Below, piece by piece: positions 8,056-16,358 of a stretch of DNA of 56,062 nt. The position numbers and the translations under genes were made by a program. Under the pieces are notes generated by a model. It saw only the letters and a list, made by a program, of their open reading frames with translations. It had not been told where the DNA came from and ran no database searches. The stretch is from Parachlamydiales bacterium. Lineage in GTDB: Bacteria; Chlamydiota; Chlamydiia; Chlamydiales; SM23-39. Positions within the stretch are counted from its first letter, which is position 1. Every line of letters starts with the position of its first letter. The stretch lies in assembly GCA_015661075.1 (NCBI GenBank), contig JACVQJ010000012.1, forward strand, positions 1-56,062. Reading direction: 5' to 3'.

Positions 8056-8973
8056 TTAATTGTTCTGTACATAGGCGATCTGAGGGATGCGCAAGTCGAT
8101 GATGCGCGGCGCAAATTGAACGAGAGAGCTAGTATAATGAGCCTGCATCGCCTGGCGTTGATAATCATCCAGCATGGTGCGGCGCAAGGAAAGAAAATTA
8201 CCCAGCTGCTGCGTATACTCCTTCAGAGGCAGCCGCAAAATTTTGGGAAACTGGCAAACGATTTCGCGATCATTTTCCCGAAACGTCAGTTCATCTTCCG
8301 TAAATAATACAATCTCCCTCAGTCCGGCGCTCGAGGCAAAGGCGTTGGAAACATCGATCCTCTTGAGCCGCATCCCCTCCCGCCAGGGCGCATCGTCCAA
8401 CACATGCAAGATCTCGAAAGCGAGCTGTAAATGCTTGTTTTGTAACGATTTTTGCCACTCACCGCCGGATCGCCCCTGCCCATCGGCCGGAGCGCCGAAA
8501 GGAGGAAGTCCGAGATAGATCTCCGGCAGATTTTTGGGGGAATAAAAGGGAGCAATCGGAAAAACATAACCCTCGCGGTCAAGTCCGGTATTTTGATAAT
8601 CGGCCAGATAAGCGATGGGCTTGCGGACGGTATAGTCGATATAGAGAGTGCCGGGCGGCGCGCGTTTGACTTTTGCCTCAGAGATGAGCGGACAGGCGAG
8701 CAGTATTTTCTCCGCTCGCGTCTCGTCGATCGCATAAAGCGAAACGGGACAATCGGCGGACAGACCTAAAATGGATGCAAGAACAGCGGTTTTCAGAGCC
8801 TCGCGCTCGGGACCCGTCTGAACAATGGCAACGACGCGTGAGCGCTCATCGCTCAAGCGATGTTGCTTCCATTTGCTGCATAGCAAATAGCCGCTAAGAC
8901 TTAGAGAAAGCGTCGCCAGCGTCGACCCGACTAAACACACCCAGGCCTGCCGGTACGTCCACTGCGCCATCAT
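8056..8973 (-). CDS. ftsQ: Cell-division protein FtsQ-like (POTRA domain)
   Basis: A 305-residue bitopic membrane protein. It has a short cytoplasmic N-terminus, one membrane segment at about residues 10-30, then a POTRA-like region (ISEAKVKRAPPGTLYIDYTVRKPIA, positions about 97-121; read as motifs ISEAKVKR and YTVRKPIAYL) and a C-terminal beta domain. The pattern of a first-strand product followed by xRxPxA is typical of FtsQ/DivIB. Chlamydiae lack FtsZ but keep FtsQ in this location (the CT764 position, from memory). Two adjacent ATGs (8973 and 8970) overlap the stop of murC-ddl, so translation is coupled either way. Confidence 0.75.
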   Translation of the reverse strand: MMAQWTYRQAWVCLVGSTLATLSLSLSGYLLCSKWKQHRLSDERSRVVAIVQTGPEREALKTAVLASILGLSADCPVSLYAIDETRAEKILLACPLISEAKVKRAPPGTLYIDYTVRKPIAYLADYQNTGLDREGYVFPIAPFYSPKNLPEIYLGLPPFGAPADGQGRSGGEWQKSLQNKHLQLAFEILHVLDDAPWREGMRLKRIDVSNAFASSAGLREIVLFTEDELTFRENDREIVCQFPKILRLPLKEYTQQLGNFLSLRRTMLDDYQRQAMQAHYTSSLVQFAPRIIDLRIPQIAYVQNN

Positions 8974-11360
8974 TTACCCCGAATTTCGGCCAAGCGGCGG
9001 TGGCGCTGCAGGGACAGAATGACCAACTCATCGCACTGCTGGCGCTGCGTCAATCCGGCTGCTTCCCACATTTTCGGATAGAGGCTGTTTGCTGTAAATC
9101 CGGGAAATGGATTGATTTCATTGAGCCAGTAGTGGCCATTTGCATCGAGGAAAAAATCGACGCGGGCCAACCCCTTGCAGCCGCACGATTCATACATCCG
9201 GGTAGCGAGTTCCCGGCCGATCTGCTGCTGAACTCCCGTCAAATCCGCGGGAGTTTGGCCCTTCATCGCCTGCGGGCCATACTTTTTATCGTAGTCGTAA
9301 AACTGTCCGTGGTTGAGAATTTCGCCGGGAGCGCCAATGCGGATATATTCATTGCCGAGTACTGCGAACTCGATCTGCCGGCCCGCGATCTCTTTTTCTA
9401 CAATGATACAATCGTCTAACTGGAATGCTTTTTCCACTGCCGTTTTCAGCTCCTGCCAGTTCTCTACACGGCTCACGCCAATGCTCGATCCCAAATGAAC
9501 CGGCTTGACCCATAGCGGGTAGGTCAGATTTTGCGCAATTTTACCCAGCAATTGATCGGGATTGCGCCGCCAGGAAGCGGCATTGCCCTCGACATAGGGA
9601 GCCGTCGGGACGCCATTGATCATGGCGACGTGCTTGGTCCAGGCTTTATGCATGCAGATCGCTCCGGCGCGGTAATCGCATCCCGCATAGGGAATATCCA
9701 GTGTATCAAGCATCCCCTGAATCATTCCGTCCTCGCCTTGCGGACCATGAAAAACAGGAATGCATACATCGCATTGATTCAGCTCTTCCAGGATAGCCGG
9801 AGAAATTAAGACATCCCTGCCTATACGCATTTTTTGATCAATCTTCTTGAAGGCGTCATCGCCGCTGATCCACGCCCCGTCTTTGGTAATGCCAAACAAT
9901 TTCACAAAATATAATGAAGGATCAAGCGCGACGACAATATTACGAGCCGATAGAAGAGAAATCTCGTGCTCCGAAGACGTCCCGCCGAAAAGCACTCCTA
10001 CAGTCAGCTTCGGAGGATGCTCGGCAATCAGGTTCAAAAGGATTTTTCCCGTCGTCGTAATATCTCCTGCCCCGATTGTAATCACGGCATCGCCTGGACG
10101 AAGCAGAGCAGCCACGCCGCTTTCCAAATGTTGGCGGGGAAAAAAGCGCACCCGCGGACCCATTTTTTCTCTCAGGCGCGTATATAGAGCCGCGGAAGTG
10201 ATTCCCTCAATCGGGGGTTCGCCGGCAGAATAGATGTCGGTCAAGATCAATTCATCCGCCTCAACAAAGCATTGTAAAAACTCCTCAAACATGTCGCGCA
10301 CGCGCGTAAAGCGATGGGGCTGGACGATCACGACCAGACGCCTCTCGCGCACGCGATCGCGCAGGGCGCTCAGAGTCACGCTGATTTCCGTTGGATGATG
10401 GCCGTAGTCATCATACACCTGAATTTTTTGCATCTCGCCGACCAATTCAAGCCGGCGGGCCGTTCCACCGAATGACTCCAAAGCGCGGCGCACGGCCTCT
10501 TCGCTGAGTTTTAATGACATGGCCAGCGCAAAGACCGCCGCAGCATTGAGCGCGTTGTGGCGGCCGTACAGGGCAACTTCAATCCGCGAGTAGCGCTTGT
10601 TTTTGATAGTCAGATCAAAACGAATGCCCTTTTCACTTTGTGTGAATGCCTCAATGCGGCATTCGGCGTCATTTGAAAATCCGTATGATGCTCCCGGCGG
10701 CTCCAATGACCGCAAACCCGGATCATCATAACACCAAAACAGATGGGAGTGATTTTTAACTTGGGCGAAGAATTTTCGAAATCCGTCGCTCAGGTTCTCA
10801 TGCGTCTTCCAATATCCGAGATGTTCTTTTTCCAAATTGGTGACGATCGCGCCAAATGAGGGCGTTTTTAAAAACGATCCATCGCTTTCGTCGGCTTCGG
10901 CGACGAAATAAGGCCCAAGGCCTGCTCGGCCATTCGTGTCGAGCGAGCGCATGATGCCGCCGACAACGAATGTCGGGTCGAGCTTCGCTTCGATCAAAAC
11001 GGCCGCCAAAAGAGCTGTCGTGGTCGTCTTGCCATGAGTACCTGTGACTAATAACGGCTTTTGATTTTCCATCAGGCGGTCCAAGAGATCCGATCGATGT
11101 AAAACAATCAGTTTAAGATCCTTCGCCTTTTGGAGCTCGACATTTTCCTGATTGATGTCCGTACTATAGATGACCGTATCGCCGCTCTGCAGAGCCACTG
11201 CAGTATGGCCGATCTGCACCTGAGCGCCCTCGCGTTGGAGCTGATCGAGCAGCGCGCTCTTTTTGATATCGCTTCCCTGTACTTTTTGCCCCTGCTGAAG
11301 CAATATCCGCGCGAGCGCGCTCATTCCGATTCCGCCCATGCCAATAAAATGATACGTCAT
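8970..11360 (-). CDS. murC-ddl: Fused UDP-N-acetylmuramate--L-alanine ligase / D-alanine--D-alanine ligase
   Basis: A 796-residue bifunctional enzyme, a chlamydial hallmark. The N-terminal half (about 1-445) is MurC, which adds L-Ala to UDP-MurNAc: GMGGIGMSALA, the P-loop GTHGKTTTTALL and DDYGHHPTEI. The C-terminal half (about 455-796) is Ddl, which joins two D-Ala: GGTSSEHEISLLS, KPVHLGSSIGVS and EINPFPGFT. The start at 11360 is chosen because the ATG overlaps the murG stop as ATGA and begins the MurC fold directly; a longer reading to 11414 lies inside murG. The 3' end overlaps ftsQ. Fusion should keep the two activities stoichiometric. Confidence 0.95.
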   Translation of the reverse strand: MTYHFIGMGGIGMSALARILLQQGQKVQGSDIKKSALLDQLQREGAQVQIGHTAVALQSGDTVIYSTDINQENVELQKAKDLKLIVLHRSDLLDRLMENQKPLLVTGTHGKTTTTALLAAVLIEAKLDPTFVVGGIMRSLDTNGRAGLGPYFVAEADESDGSFLKTPSFGAIVTNLEKEHLGYWKTHENLSDGFRKFFAQVKNHSHLFWCYDDPGLRSLEPPGASYGFSNDAECRIEAFTQSEKGIRFDLTIKNKRYSRIEVALYGRHNALNAAAVFALAMSLKLSEEAVRRALESFGGTARRLELVGEMQKIQVYDDYGHHPTEISVTLSALRDRVRERRLVVIVQPHRFTRVRDMFEEFLQCFVEADELILTDIYSAGEPPIEGITSAALYTRLREKMGPRVRFFPRQHLESGVAALLRPGDAVITIGAGDITTTGKILLNLIAEHPPKLTVGVLFGGTSSEHEISLLSARNIVVALDPSLYFVKLFGITKDGAWISGDDAFKKIDQKMRIGRDVLISPAILEELNQCDVCIPVFHGPQGEDGMIQGMLDTLDIPYAGCDYRAGAICMHKAWTKHVAMINGVPTAPYVEGNAASWRRNPDQLLGKIAQNLTYPLWVKPVHLGSSIGVSRVENWQELKTAVEKAFQLDDCIIVEKEIAGRQIEFAVLGNEYIRIGAPGEILNHGQFYDYDKKYGPQAMKGQTPADLTGVQQQIGRELATRMYESCGCKGLARVDFFLDANGHYWLNEINPFPGFTANSLYPKMWEAAGLTQRQQCDELVILSLQRHRRLAEIRGK

Positions 11361-12415
11361 GTGTGTTGACCCATTTTTACGATCTGCTCGCTCAGGCTCA
11401 TCCTTCCATCGCAATGTTTACAAAGGCCCAATAGCGCCTCTCTCATTGAATCCGACTCTTTGAGCAAATGCATAATCGCCTGAGAGATCGTTTCCGCATT
11501 TGCCGCACTCTCATTCAACATTGTGGCTCCGAAAATCTTTTTCGCCAAGAACTCGGCATTGATGCGCTGGTGATCGTCCGTCGCAAAAGGAAACGGGATC
11601 AGCAGGGCCGGCAGCTTGTGTCGAATGAGTTCAGCCACACTCCCCGCCCCGCTGCGGCAAATCGCCCAATCAGCAGCGCTGTAAACGAGCTCCATATTCG
11701 ATTCGAAGGGTTTGACGACGGCCAAAATGCCTGCCTGACGGTAGCGCTCGGCGGTAACGATGGCCTGTTCATCATTTCCTGCGAGATGAATGGCCTGAGC
11801 AGTCGTAGGCAATTGTGCAGGGATCATTTGATTTAAAAAGGCCGACCCCTGCGAGCCGCCGAAAATCAAAACAGTCTGCCTATTGCTATCGAGACCCAAC
11901 AGGACACGAGCTTGACTTTTTTCCATTGGCGCAGGTGGCGTTTTCCATGGAAGAAGCGGAACTAAATGTGCGTTCATTGGCTCGCGAGACAATGGAAACT
12001 GGGATGCGACAATTGTTGCGCGAGCGGCAAAAAGACGATTCACTTTGCCCATCAAACAGTTCGCTTCAAACAAAACGAGGCGGCGGCGCATGAGGACAGC
12101 GGCGCAGAGCACGGGAAATACATGAAAACTGCCAAACCCAACGACGACATCGGGCTGAAATTGCCGGATCAATTGTAAGCTTTGGAAAACCCCTCGAATC
12201 GCAGCAGAAAAAAAAGCCAATAATCCTCTTGGCGACCATCGAAGAGGCGCTGCCGCCACCGATTGAAAGCGAAATCGCTTCTGATCAAAAAAAGGAGATC
12301 GCTCCAACCGATGTCCGGCAAAAAGAACCTCTCCGTTTTTTTGCAGCTCATCAGCGAGCTGCTGCGCCGGCAGCAAATGGCCGCCGCTGCCACCCGCGGC
12401 AATAAGTATTTTCAT
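11357..12415 (-). CDS. murG: UDP-GlcNAc--lipid I GlcNAc transferase MurG
   Basis: MurG adds GlcNAc to lipid I at the inner face of the membrane to give lipid II. The 352-residue protein has the N-terminal GGSGGHLLPAQQLA (GxGGHxxPA), the second glycine loop FGGSQGSAFLNQ and CRSGAGSVAEL in the UDP-GlcNAc domain. It overlaps murC-ddl by ATGA. The ATG at 12415 has no clear Shine-Dalgarno. Upstream lies an 831-bp gap packed with repeats that separates it from ftsW, so murG may need its own promoter; none was clearly recognised. Confidence 0.95.
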   Translation of the reverse strand: MKILIAAGGSGGHLLPAQQLADELQKNGEVLFAGHRLERSPFFDQKRFRFQSVAAAPLRWSPRGLLAFFSAAIRGVFQSLQLIRQFQPDVVVGFGSFHVFPVLCAAVLMRRRLVLFEANCLMGKVNRLFAARATIVASQFPLSREPMNAHLVPLLPWKTPPAPMEKSQARVLLGLDSNRQTVLIFGGSQGSAFLNQMIPAQLPTTAQAIHLAGNDEQAIVTAERYRQAGILAVVKPFESNMELVYSAADWAICRSGAGSVAELIRHKLPALLIPFPFATDDHQRINAEFLAKKIFGATMLNESAANAETISQAIMHLLKESDSMREALLGLCKHCDGRMSLSEQIVKMGQHT

Positions 12416-12489
12416 GGTGAAAAAAAGTGTTTAGAATGACATTAACTCTTTTTCGTCTCGAGTTCAAGAACCAGTAGAGAGTTTATGTA

Positions 12490-12555
12490 GCTCCCGCTGG
12501 AAGCGGGAGCCGCGAAAAATCGGCTTCGCCGAAAAGGTGAGAATATTTTTGAACA
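12490..12555 (+). repeat. PE-E repeat copy 1 (double hairpin)
   Basis: Sixty-six bases that match 55876-55941 at 64 of 66 positions by eye. The first half is the hairpin GCTCCCGCTGGAAGCGGGAG. The second half has a smaller CGGCTTCGCCG hairpin followed by AAAAGG. Its last bases overlap the start of the neighbouring PE-B copy. Confidence 0.75.
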
Positions 12556-12680
12556 GCTTGCTCGAAGCGCAATCCCGCTCCTTCAGGGGCGGGTAAGCCG
12601 AGCTATTTATTTTATCGGGCGCTTTTAAGCGCCCGCCATTAGCTGTCGAAGAATATCCTTCCTTTAGGAGGGAGTTCTTC
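12551..12680 (+). repeat. PE-B palindromic element copy 2 (uninterrupted)
   Basis: About 130 bp running from GAACAGCTTGCTCGAAGCGC to GGAGGGAGTTCTTC. It contains a CCTTTAGGAGG core hairpin, the GGGCGCTTTTAAGCGCCC hairpin and a CCCGCTCC...GGGGCGGG stem. The reverse complement matches the PE-B copy at 1-271. The two ends without the middle are found inside ndh at 41825-41872. Confidence 0.75.
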
Positions 12681-12793
12681 AAAGAGTCTTTTTTTCTCTC
12701 GAGTGTGGCTGGTATTTCATAACAGGTTTTCTCTTCAGAGGTTATTAGAGAATAACGCTGAGTTTAAAAGAACTGAGACGCCGAGGCGCTGAG

Positions 12794-12939
12794 GCCGCCC
12801 ATGTTGAGCGAAGCTCTTCATGCGAAGCTGCGAAACTTTTAAGAAAGAAAGGGGGCTAATTAACGCCAGGTTTTCAAGTGCCCCTTCTTTCTTAAAAGTT
12901 TCGCAGCTTCGCATGCATGCATTTGCAAACATGGGCGGC
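12794..12939. repeat. Large imperfect palindrome (about 60-nt arms)
   Basis: The left arm from GCCGCCCATGTT to GAAAGAAAGGGG and the right arm from CCCCTTCTTTCTTAAAAG to AACATGGGCGGC are inverted copies. The inner GAAGCTGCGAAACTTTTAAG block is perfect. The spacer is about 25 bp. Single-stranded, it would fold into a very stable hairpin. It is probably another non-autonomous palindromic element. No second copy was found in this window. Confidence 0.7.
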
Positions 12940-13246
12940 TTGTATCCCTCACTCTGTGAATGAATCGGGGCATTGGAAAGGCTTAAAATACAACGATGAA
13001 TTCCTTGCTTAAGAACAGGAAGTTAATGCACTTCTATGGCCGCAGCAATGATCTTATGTGTTAATTCCTGGTGCAGGTACATCCAAATTGTTCTTTGCGA
13101 ATTTTTTTTTGAGAATCGATTGTATCTATCTATACGAAAAATTTAAAGCGGGATTTGCTGAGAGAGTTTCTGTAGCTCCCGCTCAACACGCGAAAAAAAA
13201 CCACAGAGGCGCGATGCGCGCGAAAAGATTTTCTCGTTTTTCGCTG

Positions 13247-14350
13247 TTATAAGGTCTCAGAAAGTTTTTTCGGGTGCCTTGCGATATCGAGCAAGACAAA
13301 GAGCGCGGCGATGTTCATGATGAGCGAGCTGCCGCCTTGCGAAAAGAAAGGCAAAGTCATCCCCTTGCTGGGCAGCAATCCCGACACAACGCCCAAATTC
13401 ACAAATGCCTGGATGGAAATCAAAAACGTTAATATGGCCGCGATCATAAAGCTGCCGCGATCCTGAGCGCGAAGCGCGATAAAAAATCCGGCAAATGTAA
13501 ACGTCATATAGAGCGCGATCAGAGCAAGAATGCCGACAAAACCGCACTCTTCGGCATAGATCGCCGCGATGTAATCGCTGCGGGCTTCAGGAAGATAATT
13601 GAGTTTCTGCAGGCTTTGGCCCAATCCCAGCCCCATCAACTGACCCGAACCGGCAGCGATCTTGGCCTGGTGAGGCTGATGGCCTTTGCCCCGGATGTCG
13701 AGTTCCGGATGAAGATAGATGTGGATGCGGTCGTGGACATGCGGCATTTGGGAGGCGGCGATGACGCCAACGCTCAAGAGCGCGATCAAGGGCAGAGCCC
13801 AATAAACCCACCGGATTCGCGTCAGCAAAAAGAGCACGACCAAACAGGCAAAAATAATCAACGTCGTCCCATTGTCCGGCTCCAATAATATCAGGCCGAT
13901 CGGAATCGATAATAGACCCAAGGCTTTCAAAAAGGGCTTGAACTCGATGGGCTCCGTCTGTTGCAGCACCCAGCGGATAAAGACCAATGGAATCAGGATT
14001 TTAACACATTCCGATGGCTGGAAGGTAAAACCTCCAATGCCGATCCATCGATGCGCGCCATTGATCGTCTGACCAATCCTGGGCACAAACACCAAAATGA
14101 GCAAAACAGTGCAGGCGATCAGCATGGGAGTGCTCCATCGCAGCAGCCATTGATGGCCATAGGAATAGATGAGAAGACCCACGCCCAATCCGATCAGACC
14201 ATAAGTGATCTGCTTGAATAGGGCTCCATGGGTGCTAATGTCGAGCGAGCGGTCGATGATTTCGGCCGACGTGGTATTGAAAACCATGAGAAGGCCGATC
14301 GAAAAAAGCAGTGAAACGCAAATGATGAGCCAAACAGCCGCTCGATTCAT
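13247..14350 (-). CDS. ftsW: SEDS-family glycan polymerase / division protein FtsW
   Basis: A 367-residue polytopic membrane protein with about ten membrane segments. Characteristic SEDS motifs are visible: NGAHRWIGIGGFTFQPSE near residues 97-115, the LEPDNGTT segment and the C-terminal GLLPSKGMTLPFFSQGGSS. In the family FtsW polymerises lipid II at the septum together with a class B PBP. The place between the LysM gene and murG supports FtsW rather than RodA. It starts 8 bp after the LysM gene's stop. Downstream comes the repeat-filled gap. Confidence 0.93.
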   Translation of the reverse strand: MNRAAVWLIICVSLLFSIGLLMVFNTTSAEIIDRSLDISTHGALFKQITYGLIGLGVGLLIYSYGHQWLLRWSTPMLIACTVLLILVFVPRIGQTINGAHRWIGIGGFTFQPSECVKILIPLVFIRWVLQQTEPIEFKPFLKALGLLSIPIGLILLEPDNGTTLIIFACLVVLFLLTRIRWVYWALPLIALLSVGVIAASQMPHVHDRIHIYLHPELDIRGKGHQPHQAKIAAGSGQLMGLGLGQSLQKLNYLPEARSDYIAAIYAEECGFVGILALIALYMTFTFAGFFIALRAQDRGSFMIAAILTFLISIQAFVNLGVVSGLLPSKGMTLPFFSQGGSSLIMNIAALFVLLDIARHPKKLSETL

Positions 14351-14358
14351 GAATATCC

Positions 14359-15075
14359 CTAGCGGATGCGCAGGCGGTCGCCGGGTTTTAGACGGCGTGC
14401 TTTTTCTTCGTTCAGATTATTCACCTTCAACAACTCGTCGACTTTCATGTGGTGCTTCATCGCAATGGTCCACGGATTGTCTCCGACTTTCACGGTGTAA
14501 TATTCTGGCTGGCCATCGATGGAGTGCCTTTCGGCCACGAGCGTTTTCGGCGCTTTGGCACCATGAGCGATTCTTTCACCCGGCAATTTCAACACTTGGC
14601 CGATACGCAAAAAGCTGCTCGGCAGTTGATTGAGCCGGATGATCTCATCGACGCTCGTCCGATGCGCTTTGGCGATTTTTTCCAACGAATCGCCCTTTTT
14701 CACTTTCACCTCGAGCACGCGCGCAGGAGCCGCAGGCGCTGGGGCCGCGGCCAGAGGCGCGGCAGCTTCTAGCTGAGAGGCCAAAGGAGGCAGCTGATGC
14801 ACAATTTCAGCTGTCGCGTTGGGCGCCAGCGGCAGCGGATTTGCTGCCAGCTGCGAAGCCGACATATCGATGCTCGCACCATCCCCAACGTTTTGTGCCA
14901 GCGGCGCGTCCGTCAGCAGAGGAGCGTCATTGAACAAAGGTTTTGGCTCCAGAGCCGCTTGCGCCACTTCGACGCTTTTGGGAGCCTCTTCATGATGAAG
15001 AGCTACGATAAATAACAAGGCCAACAGCCCTGCGTTGATCAAGACCGCAATCAAGATCGTTTTTTTTCGATCCAT
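14359..15075 (-). CDS. Membrane-anchored protein with two LysM domains (NlpD-like)
   Basis: A 238-residue protein. It has an N-terminal membrane anchor at about residues 6-25, an Ala/Pro-rich linker to about residue 120, then two LysM domains: VKKGDSLEKIAKAHRTSVDE and YTVKVGDNPWTIAMKHHM. LysM binds GlcNAc-containing glycans, so the protein probably holds or organises periplasmic peptidoglycan. It has no peptidase domain, unlike full-length NlpD with its LytM domain. Its start overlaps the last 25 bases of murD, so expression is coupled. C. trachomatis has a muramidase/NlpD-annotated gene in the same slot (from memory). Confidence 0.85.
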   Translation of the reverse strand: MDRKKTILIAVLINAGLLALLFIVALHHEEAPKSVEVAQAALEPKPLFNDAPLLTDAPLAQNVGDGASIDMSASQLAANPLPLAPNATAEIVHQLPPLASQLEAAAPLAAAPAPAAPARVLEVKVKKGDSLEKIAKAHRTSVDEIIRLNQLPSSFLRIGQVLKLPGERIAHGAKAPKTLVAERHSIDGQPEYYTVKVGDNPWTIAMKHHMKVDELLKVNNLNEEKARRLKPGDRLRIR

Positions 15076-16358
15076 AATTTTTCCTCGATGATGCGCTTAA
15101 ATTCATTGCCCCGGTGCTCGTAGTTGCGAAACTGATCAAAACTCGAACATCCGGGCGAAAGTAAAATAGCTGTTTTAGGCCCCGCATTCTGGACAGCCGT
15201 CCTGACGGCCTGAGTCAGCGTCTCAACGCGATCGACGATCAGATCATTTTTCAGATCCTCTTCGATCACTGCCGCTGCCTGTCCGAAAGCCACCACCCGG
15301 GTGACTTTCCCCTGAAAAGACTCGATCCAGGGCCGGTACGACCACCCCTTGTGGACGCCGCCCGCCAGTAAAATGATCGGCCCTTCAAACAATCCTACGG
15401 CATGCATGACAGAATCGATATTCGTCGCCTTGCTGTCATTGTAAAATGTGATCCCATTCCACTCGCCGACATATTCGATCCGGTGCTTGGGCTTGCGGAA
15501 CGTCTCCAATCCGCGCCAAAACTGCGCCTCATTCACACCAAATCGTCGGCAAGCGAGTTCAGCTGCCTGGATGTTTTGCCTTTCAGGTACACCCAATTGG
15601 ATATACCTCATCGGAGAAATCGTGGCAATGGCGCTGTTTTCAAAGGAGCCTCTATCATCAATGATTTTGGCTCGATGAAGCCAATGTCCAAAATCGTGCG
15701 CCGTCTGCTTCGAAACCCACATCTCCCCGCCTTCTTTCAAACAACTTTCGATTTTGCATTTGGCCCGGGCGTATTCATCCATGCCGGCGTAGCGATCGAG
15801 ATGATCCGGAGTAATGTTTAAAATGAAAGCGGCGTCAAGGCATTTTTTTTCGATGGTCTCCAGTTGAAATGAGCTCAATTCGACAACCAAAATCTCATTC
15901 GGATCCGGCGATAGGGCATACGAGCTGAGACTCGTACCAATATTACCCAGCGACTGCGCTTTCATCCCGGCCATACGCAAAATATGGCAGATCAGCAGCA
16001 CAACGGTTGTTTTCCCGTTCGTTCCCGTCACGCCGATGCAGGGATTTTGCAAGCGGCGGAATGCCAGCTCGATCTCCCCGATCACTTCGATTTTTTTCAC
16101 CAGAGCCTGGGCAGCGACGGGGTGCGTCAAAGCGATGCCGGGAGAAATGACCACCTGATCGATCTGGCTCCAGTCTACTTGTTTCTGATCTGTATCCAGC
16201 TCGAGACCGCGGCTCAAAAGCGTTTTGACATTGGGATCGCTCATGAGCGCACCGGCATTTTTATCGAGGGCCAGAACGGATTTTTTTTCCGCAAAGAGCA
16301 GCTCTACGCAAGAGCGCCCACTGACTCCGAGACCAATGACGATCGCTTTTTTATTCAT
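15051..16358 (-). CDS. murD: UDP-N-acetylmuramoylalanine--D-glutamate ligase MurD
   Basis: MurD adds D-Glu to UDP-MurNAc-L-Ala in the cytoplasm. The 435-residue protein has an N-terminal Rossmann loop (GLGVSGRSCVELL), the ATP loop GVTGTNGKTTVVLL near residue 112, LNITPDHLDR and the C-terminal NDSKATNIDSV, which places the family Lys/His region. The start ATG overlaps the mraY stop as ATGA, and the 3' end overlaps the LysM gene. All active-site motifs look intact. Confidence 0.95.
   Translation of the reverse strand: MNKKAIVIGLGVSGRSCVELLFAEKKSVLALDKNAGALMSDPNVKTLLSRGLELDTDQKQVDWSQIDQVVISPGIALTHPVAAQALVKKIEVIGEIELAFRRLQNPCIGVTGTNGKTTVVLLICHILRMAGMKAQSLGNIGTSLSSYALSPDPNEILVVELSSFQLETIEKKCLDAAFILNITPDHLDRYAGMDEYARAKCKIESCLKEGGEMWVSKQTAHDFGHWLHRAKIIDDRGSFENSAIATISPMRYIQLGVPERQNIQAAELACRRFGVNEAQFWRGLETFRKPKHRIEYVGEWNGITFYNDSKATNIDSVMHAVGLFEGPIILLAGGVHKGWSYRPWIESFQGKVTRVVAFGQAAAVIEEDLKNDLIVDRVETLTQAVRTAVQNAGPKTAILLSPGCSSFDQFRNYEHRGNEFKRIIEEKLWIEKKRS

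Larger units (their letters stand above)
12416..13246. other. Gene-free 831-bp gap with stacked repeats between ftsW and murG
   Basis: No credible gene is seen. The gap holds PE-E, PE-B, a large palindrome at 12794-12939 and a partial repeat of the PE-E flank near 13160-13183 (GTAGCTCCCGCT). Short open frames here are translations of the repeats. It is the only sizeable break in the murF-to-miaA block. Confidence 0.7.

Noticed and set aside
12464..12932. Short open frames between murG and ftsW
   Set aside because: They are translations of PE-B, PE-E and the large palindrome; similar peptides occur wherever the repeats occur.
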